NCBI GenBank assembly: GCA_037179515.1
Contig: JAXCGZ010022676.1
Location: 122,501-186,500 of the forward strand
Direction of reading: 5' to 3'
Source of the DNA: Halocaridina rubra
Taxonomy: Eukaryota; Arthropoda; Malacostraca; Decapoda; Atyidae
Length of the DNA: 64,000 bases
Position numbers and translations under genes: made by a program. The notes below the pieces were generated by a model. It had not been told where the DNA came from and made no database searches. It saw only the letters and a list, made by a program, of their open reading frames with translations. How positions within the stretch are numbered: the stretch's first letter is position 1; the number at the start of each line of letters is the position of its first letter. Shown in pieces: positions 54,989-64,000 of the stretch.

Positions 54989-55680
54989 TATTTATTGTTT
55001 TCTGAACATATATTCTTAGCCCCCCGGGTCGGAAGCCGTCCCATGCCGAGCATAAAAGCAGGAGGCAAGCAACATCAAAATTGTTGTCAAATTGAGCAGG
55101 CTTGATTTAAATGAAGTATGATGTCAAACAAGCTCCAACAGCATTCTTTTGGTTATCTTGAGGTTTTTGGCATCTTTTTCCCTTCTCATATATTCACAAC
55201 TTCAATGGGTGAACACTTACAAAGTGTAATCAGACGGGAATTAGAGTATTTATTGCAGATATGACTGGCAAGAGAGAGACTCTCGCTCACCAATATGATG
55301 CAAAACTTCAAGTCATATGACACGGATTTTTCACTCCAACATTCCTATTCTTGTCTCACTTTTGTTCTCTTTCTCTTTCGTTATCCCTCCCTGCCCTTTT
55401 CTTCCTCTTTCTCCCTCTTTCTCTTTCATTCTCTATCTTGTTCTTTCTTTTCATTCTGACTCATCCTCTTTCTCTTTTTTTCTTTTTATTTCTCTTTTGG
55501 TGATAAAGTTTGTATGTAAAGAGAAAAATTCTACATACAGCATTTTATTATAGAGACTAGAATATCTCAGAACTATTCATGCAATTCTCTATTTCTCATG
55601 GGTTCCCAAGTGCTGGGTCTGAGACATTAATGATTCAGTAGGCTAACCAGTAATTATGTAAATATGATGAATATTATAAA
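54989..55680. other. Unassigned spacer
   Basis: It contains CCCCCCGGGTCGGAAGCCG near 55021 and a pyrimidine-rich TTTCTC stretch at 55370-55500 that produces Ser/Phe-rich frames. No feature is supported. Confidence 0.5.
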
Positions 55681-55687
55681 ATTTTGA

Positions 55688-55688
<1 letters not shown>

Positions 55689-55771
<83 letters not shown>
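55689..55771. repeat. (TA)n left of Tigger element 1
   Basis: About 83 bases of TA, followed by TACACA and then the terminal inverted repeat. Confidence 0.97.
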
Positions 55772-55778
<7 letters not shown>

Positions 55779-55889
55779 GTGTTCCCCCCTTATTGCGGTA
55801 GTTTGGTTCCGGGACCCGGCGCGAACCAGGAAAACCGCGGAGTAGGATCAGCCTATATGTACATAGATATTTTAATATATTTTTATGTT

Positions 55890-56650
55890 TACACTGTATA
55901 AACCTTCCCTGTACTGTTAACATACCACCCTTTGCTTCATAAATAACAGCATGCAACGTAAATTTATATGAAAGCGATAGATAAAATTACAGTGAATGAA
56001 GTGGGTGTTACATGACATACTCATTTACAATTATTTTTACGTTTACGTACTGTATAAACCCTCCCTGCACTGTTAAAAAAACACCCTTTACATTATAAAT
56101 AACAGCAAGCAACGTAAATTTTTATGAAAGTGATTTGAAAACTTACCATGAATGTGATGATGACGTGACATACATAGGAATTTTACAATTATTTTTACGT
56201 TTACGTACTGTATAAACCCTCCCTGCACTGTTAAAAAAACACCCTTTACATTATAAATAACAGCTAGCAACGTAAATTTTTATGAAAGTGATAGATAAAA
56301 TTACGGTGAATGAGGTGATGATGACGAAACATACATAGGTACTTTACATTTATTTTTACCTTTACTGAATAAACCCTCCCTGCACTGTTAAAAAAACACC
56401 CTTTACATTATAAATAACAGCAAGCAACGTAAATTTTTATGAAAGTGATAGATAAAATTACGGTGAATGAGGTGATGATGACGTAACATAAGTGGGTAAT
56501 TTACATTTATTTTTACCTTTACTGAATAAACCCTCCCTGCACTGTTAAAAAAACACCCTTTACATTATAAATAACAGCAAGCAACGTAAATTTTTATGAA
56601 AGTGATAGATAAAATTACGGTGAATGTGATGATGACGTGACATACATATG
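55890..56650. repeat. Five tandem units of about 158 bp in the transposon 3' region
   Basis: The phrases CTCCCTGCACTGTTAAAAAA, CCCTTTACATTATAAATAAC and TTTTTATGAAAGTGATAG recur at about 55895, 56053, 56211, 56365 and 56525. The first unit is the most diverged (TTCCCTGTACTG). They end where the transposase stop region begins. Confidence 0.88.
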
Positions 56651-56690
56651 TACGTGATAGGTAAACTTACCGGGAATGAGGTGATGATCA

Positions 56691-58507
56691 TCATTCTTGA
56701 CCCCGGGGGAAATTATTTTGCAGCCAATAAAAGCTTTGCGGCTGCTTTTTGGGGGAGAAGAACATGGTAATGGAGAGTTGCTGTCGCTGTTTGTTAATTT
56801 GTTGGAAGATGGTATGGTAAGGAATCATAGCATCGTCGAGAAAATTACAGAAGGTCACCGAACGAACCATATTATCGTCATATTCCTGCGAGAGTTGTTG
56901 GACTGCTTTCACATATTCATACATGACTGCCAAACTTTCGAGTGTAAGGCCAGGTTCTTCAATTGGTTCGTGCGATTGCTCAACTTCTTCCTCTTCTTCG
57001 CTCGCTGATTTCGTCATTTCATCCAAGTCTTCATCAGTCAAAGGCTGCGAGTGGCAGTCAATCAGTTCATTCACATATTCGTGAGTCATATCTTTAAAGC
57101 CTTCTCCTCCTAGCAATGCAGCCAACTTCACAGCTTTTGCAACTGCCGCCTTCTGCACTTCGTCAGGAGCAAATCCCTTGTAGTCGTGGATGTCTTCGGG
57201 CCACAATTTCTTCCAGCTGGCATTGATTGTGGCAGACTTCATCTCTTTGATTGCTTTCTGAATATTTTTTAGGCATGTGGCAATCTTGTAATTACACCAG
57301 TAAGTCTTCAATGAGAAGTCTTTGTCCGAATCCATGGATTCAACTAGGTTCGCCAGGGCATTTTGTGTGTATAGGGCCTTGAACGCACGAATAACGCCTT
57401 GATCCATAGGCTGAATCAGTGACGTCGTATTCGGTAGCAGGTACTCAACTTGAACACCGTCATATTGGAGATTATTTGCGTGGCCACCAGCATTATCCAT
57501 CAAAATAAGAACTTTAAATTCAAGGCCTTTTTCCATAAGATAAAGTTTTACCTGTGGGATAAAGCATTGGTGAAACCAGTCCGATGTGAGGCTTGTCGTG
57601 ATCCAGGCCTTAGGGTTATGCCTCCAGTACACTGGCAGCAGATTCTAATTCTTGTTCTTCAAAGCCCTAGGGTTCTTTGACTTGTAGATAAGCCCAGGCT
57701 TTAGCATGAAGCCCGCAGCATTCCCGCACATGATGAGGGTAACGCGTTCTTTGTGCGCTTTAAATCCCTGGGCTTTAGCCTCTTCCTTGAAGAGAAAAGT
57801 GCGAGATGGCATTCTCTTCCAAAATAAGCCAGTCTCATCCATGTTGAAGACTTGCTCAGGAACATATTCCCCTTCAGCGATAATTTTCTTGAAGTCATTC
57901 TTGACGTAATTTTCTGCGGCAGCTGTATTTGCAGAGGCAGCCTTGCCATAAACTGAAACGCTTTTTAGGTCATAGCGTTTTTGAAATTTGAAGAACCATC
58001 CATTGCTAGCAACGAACGGTTGTATCCTCAATGGAGAATCGCTGGAGGGTCCTGGTTGTGGGTCGTCGATATCTTCTTCTCTCCCCTCCTCCTCTCCAAG
58101 GTCGCCACTGTTGTCATCGGATTCATTTGCAGCGAATGTCTCGTACAGCTTCTTCGCTTTTGTTTGTATGATATTGGTGTGTAAGCTGATGTTTTTCTTT
58201 CTGCAATCAGCAATCCAGAGGGCCAAAGCAGCTTCTATCCGCACAACTGCCTTATTGCGGGGTGTTACGACCCTCTTCGCCGATTTATCAAAAGAAATGC
58301 TCGCTGTTTTCCTGATCTTTGCCTCGTCCTTTTTGATGTAACGCACAGTAGATTCATTGAGGCCAAAATAGCGGCCGACATCCACAAACCTTTTTCCTTC
58401 TTGCAACATATCTAAGAGTTTCACTTTTCTACAATGGTTAACATTTTCCTTTGCCGCTTAGGCTGACTACCAGGAGCCTTAGAAGGTGAAGGACATTTGG
58501 GAGGCAT
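56691..58507 (-). pseudogene. Tigger (pogo) transposase, one frameshift and one stop
   Basis: ATG 58507 starts MPPKCPSPSKAPGSQPKRQR. A one-base deletion near 58429, relative to the sibling at 59925-59940, shifts the frame into KLLDMLQEGKRFVDVGRYFG, part of the N-terminal helix-turn-helix. The second DNA-binding (CENP-B-like) region is around 58150-58260. Catalytic core: FNMDETGLFWKRMPSRTF (first Asp), a TAG at 57645-57647, YWRHNPKAW, ILMDNAGGHANNL (second Asp) and SLIQPMDQGVIRAFK (third Asp). The tail is acidic (SEEEEEVEQ) and ends at 56691. Tigger transposases cut and paste elements at TA sites. Two lesions, each a single change, separate this copy from an open frame. Confidence 0.9.
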
Positions 58508-59426
58508 TGCAAAGGAAAAATTACTCGTAAAAACACAATCACAAGCAAAACGTATTAATAAGCACAACGAGAACGGCGCACACGAGAGTTAGACTGAGCG
58601 AGTGAGGCGGCACATTGGAAATTGGAGGGAAAAGCAAACTGCAATGAAAAAGCCAATCAGCCCCCATGATACAGAAAATATTGAAAAACAATTCTGTGAT
58701 TCATCGTCTCCCGACCTTTCAGCCTATAGCATTCCATGAACTATCTCACTTAGGTGAGAGCCTTTTCGTTTTCCAAAACGTTGATAGCGGTATCGTATTT
58801 TACATGGTGAAATACTGTTAGTACTTTATGTTTTTTATTATTTTTCACTGTTTTATTATTCTTAGGCTAGGAAATACTTGTTTTATCAATAAAATAATGA
58901 AAATTTTAATATTCACTAGGTCACGTAGGTGAGAGCCTTTGCATTTTCCAAAACACTGATACTGGTATCGTATTTTACGTGGTGCAATACTGTTTCTATT
59001 TTTTACTGTTTTATTATTCTTAGGCTAAGAAATACGTTATTTTATCAATAGAATCATGAAACTACTGGAAATATAATTATATATGCTAGCTCACGTAGCT
59101 GTGACCCCAATACATTGTACGCTATCGGACAATATTTCGCATGATGCAATACCCTGTACTGTGAGTTATATTGTACGTACGTATATCTAAATTTATGTTT
59201 TTTACTATTTTTTACTGTTTTATTATTCGTATGCTGGGAATTAAATTTTTTTATCAATCAAATAATGAAATTTTTTTTCAATAAAAAAATTAAAATACTG
59301 AAAGAAAAAAAAATTCAATATTTTAATACTTTTGCATATGCCCATAAAATAAAATAATAATTTATCCAAAAAAAAAAACGCGATAGAGTGCGAACCAAGA
59401 AACGCGAATAACCGGGGGAACACTGA

Positions 59427-62699
<3,273 letters not shown>

Positions 62700-62871
62700 G
62701 TTCCTTTTTTGCGCGATTTTTTTATACACGAAATTGCAATAACGCCCCCTAAAAATAATAGTAAAATAATTCTAATTTTGCGAATAACGCCCGCCGAAAA
62801 TTTATTATTTTTTTTTTTTTTTTACACTTCTTCCACGAGTACTAAGAGGATTACAATAAGAAAAGATCATC

Positions 62872-62993
<122 letters not shown>

Positions 62994-62999
62994 GCGCGT

Positions 63000-63295
63000 G
63001 CGTACGCAGTTATTATCCTACTAGGAATCCTGTTCCATGCATCAGCAACTCTACGGTATTGCCAAACCAATTTTCACCAATTTCCCTTCTGAACCTAAAT
63101 TTATCAAGCTTAAATCCATTACCAATTACGAGTTCTGATTTGATCATGAATTTTTAAAACTTTATTAATATTACCCTTGTTAATCTTTTTAAACCATTTA
63201 TGCACCTCAGTCATATCCCCCCTAACTCTGCGCCTCTCTAGAGAATGTAGATTAAGTTTTTTCAGTCTGTCGTATGGTAGATTTAGGCATTGCAT
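63000..63295 (-). pseudogene. CR1/L2-like LINE C-terminal fragment, second family
   Basis: On the minus strand the translation includes DRLKKLNLHSLERRRVRGDM, TEVHKWFKKINKG, a stretch with [12 protein letters not shown], and [17 protein letters not shown] with a shifted frame. This is the conserved C-terminal domain after the RT in CR1/L2-type elements. The sequence is clearly not LINE-A (compare SLEARRVRGDMVTVFKFLHG), so a second family is present. It is only a fragment. Confidence 0.7.
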
Positions 63296-63424
63296 AATTA
63301 ATTTTTTTTCGTTTTTTAGTCATGCTTTGGTTATTTATAATTTTTATTTTATTTTTGTTTACATTTGCATCCTGCTCCTCTTCTACCGCATAAGGTACTT
63401 GCTCACGGCCACCATGCATGTCCC

Positions 63425-63610
63425 AGTGTACTGTATGACAGTTGCCCACTGCATAATAGACAGGTCGAGGGTTCGCGCCATGTCACGGTCTGAGGTTAGC
63501 AAGGGCATGCACTCAGGGTAACGATTACCACTGCCAGAACAAGTCCTTCGCAAGAAGGCAACCGTCCTAGCCCTTAGTAGAAAAGGGAGTCCGTGACGTA
63601 AAACCGGAAC
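63425..63610 (+). mobile_element. Possible tRNA-like SINE
   Basis: GTATGACAGTTGCCCACTGC could be an A box and GAGGGTTCGCGCCATG is a fair B box 35 bases later. A GC-rich body follows (CACGGTCTGAGGTTAGC, AAGGCAACCGTCCTAGCCC). No second copy is seen in the window, so this is tentative. Confidence 0.35.
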
Positions 63611-63885
63611 AAACAGTAATGTATGTTAATTTCTAGCTGTAAAGTGAATATGAATATCTTTTGTATACTCTTAAATATAGATACAGGGCTTTCTGCTTTG
63701 CTATATAGTAATAAAATATGTTTTTTACTTATCTTATATCTTTGGCATGGTGTGTCTATGTAAGGTTTGGAACGTATCTATGCCCTCTATCATTGTTTCC
63801 TATGGAAAATGACTCGTTTTTTCACGCAATTTCCCATTTACCCGACACTTCTGAGAACCCATCGAGGCGTTATTCTGAGAACTAG

Positions 63886-63888
<3 letters not shown>

Positions 63889-63973
<85 letters not shown>
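63889..63973. repeat. (TA)n at the right end
   Basis: About 85 bases of TA before the next terminal inverted repeat. Confidence 0.97.
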
Positions 63974-63978
<5 letters not shown>

Positions 63979-63980
<2 letters not shown>

Positions 63981-64000
63981 GTAATCCCTCGCTATTTCGC
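63979..64000 (+). mobile_element. Start of another Tigger-type element, cut by the window
   Basis: CAGTAATCCCTCGCTATTTC matches the left end of Tigger 3 with few changes and again follows (TA)n. Only 22 bases are in the window. Confidence 0.7.

Larger units (their letters stand above)
55777..59425 (-). mobile_element. Tigger/pogo-type DNA transposon 1 (3.65 kb)
   Basis: The left end CAGTGTTCCCCCCTTATTGC and the right end, whose reverse complement starts CAGTGTTCCCCCGGTTATT, are terminal inverted repeats. (TA)n lies on both sides, so the usual TA target cannot be separated from the repeat. Between them are a transposase on the minus strand (58507-56691), five tandem units of about 158 bp downstream of it, and about three units of roughly 175 bp upstream. 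It is non-autonomous today, but only mildly damaged. Confidence 0.88.

Overview
This window looks like intergenic or heterochromatin-like DNA from a eukaryote, most likely an arthropod and probably a decapod crustacean. I infer this from the crowding of CR1/L2-, RTE-, jockey- and I-type LINEs, a Ty3/gypsy element, Tigger (pogo) DNA transposons, several tRNA-derived SINE families, a 47-bp minisatellite and very long (TA)n and (CA)n tracts. I recognise no intact host protein-coding gene and no rRNA gene. Nearly every long open frame belongs to a transposable element or is the translation of a simple repeat.

Layout. 0-18 kb is dominated by one CR1/L2-like LINE family (called LINE-A here), with about eight copies or pieces. 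Two of its clusters are chains of copies joined head to tail. 3.4-5.3 kb holds a nest of tRNA-derived SINEs. 9.3-13.7 kb is an almost perfect 2 x 2.16 kb palindrome with a 5-bp centre; taking out its second arm would rejoin a split LINE-A copy. 18.6-19.3 kb is an RTE-like reverse transcriptase fragment. 19.3-30.9 kb is a degenerate Ty3/gypsy-type LTR retrotransposon whose integrase lies BEFORE the reverse transcriptase/RNase H, and which carries an inverted internal segment. 32.0-46.9 kb is a 47-bp minisatellite array that flips orientation repeatedly. It has been split by an I-type LINE with RNase H (35.6-42.0 kb) and by a solo LTR of the gypsy family (44.7-46.7 kb). 47.7-52.2 kb is a cluster of two SINE families. 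52.7-54.4 kb is the best-preserved LINE-A reverse transcriptase. 55.8-64.0 kb is a run of Tigger/pogo-type elements separated by (TA)n tracts, one of them with a transposase frame broken by only one stop and one frameshift.

How the parts relate. The elements are mobile parasites in successive layers. The minisatellite is older than the I-type LINE and the solo LTR that interrupt it. LINE-A copies repeatedly join the 3' tail or (CA)n tract of an earlier copy. Tigger elements sit in TA repeats, which supply their TA target. The most notable observations are the LINE-A head-to-tail chains, the foldback palindrome, the IN-before-RT gypsy element, the series of (TA)n-separated Tigger elements, and the five covarying 5-4-5 hairpins in the leader of the I-type LINE. 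All family assignments are from reading motifs; no database search was possible.
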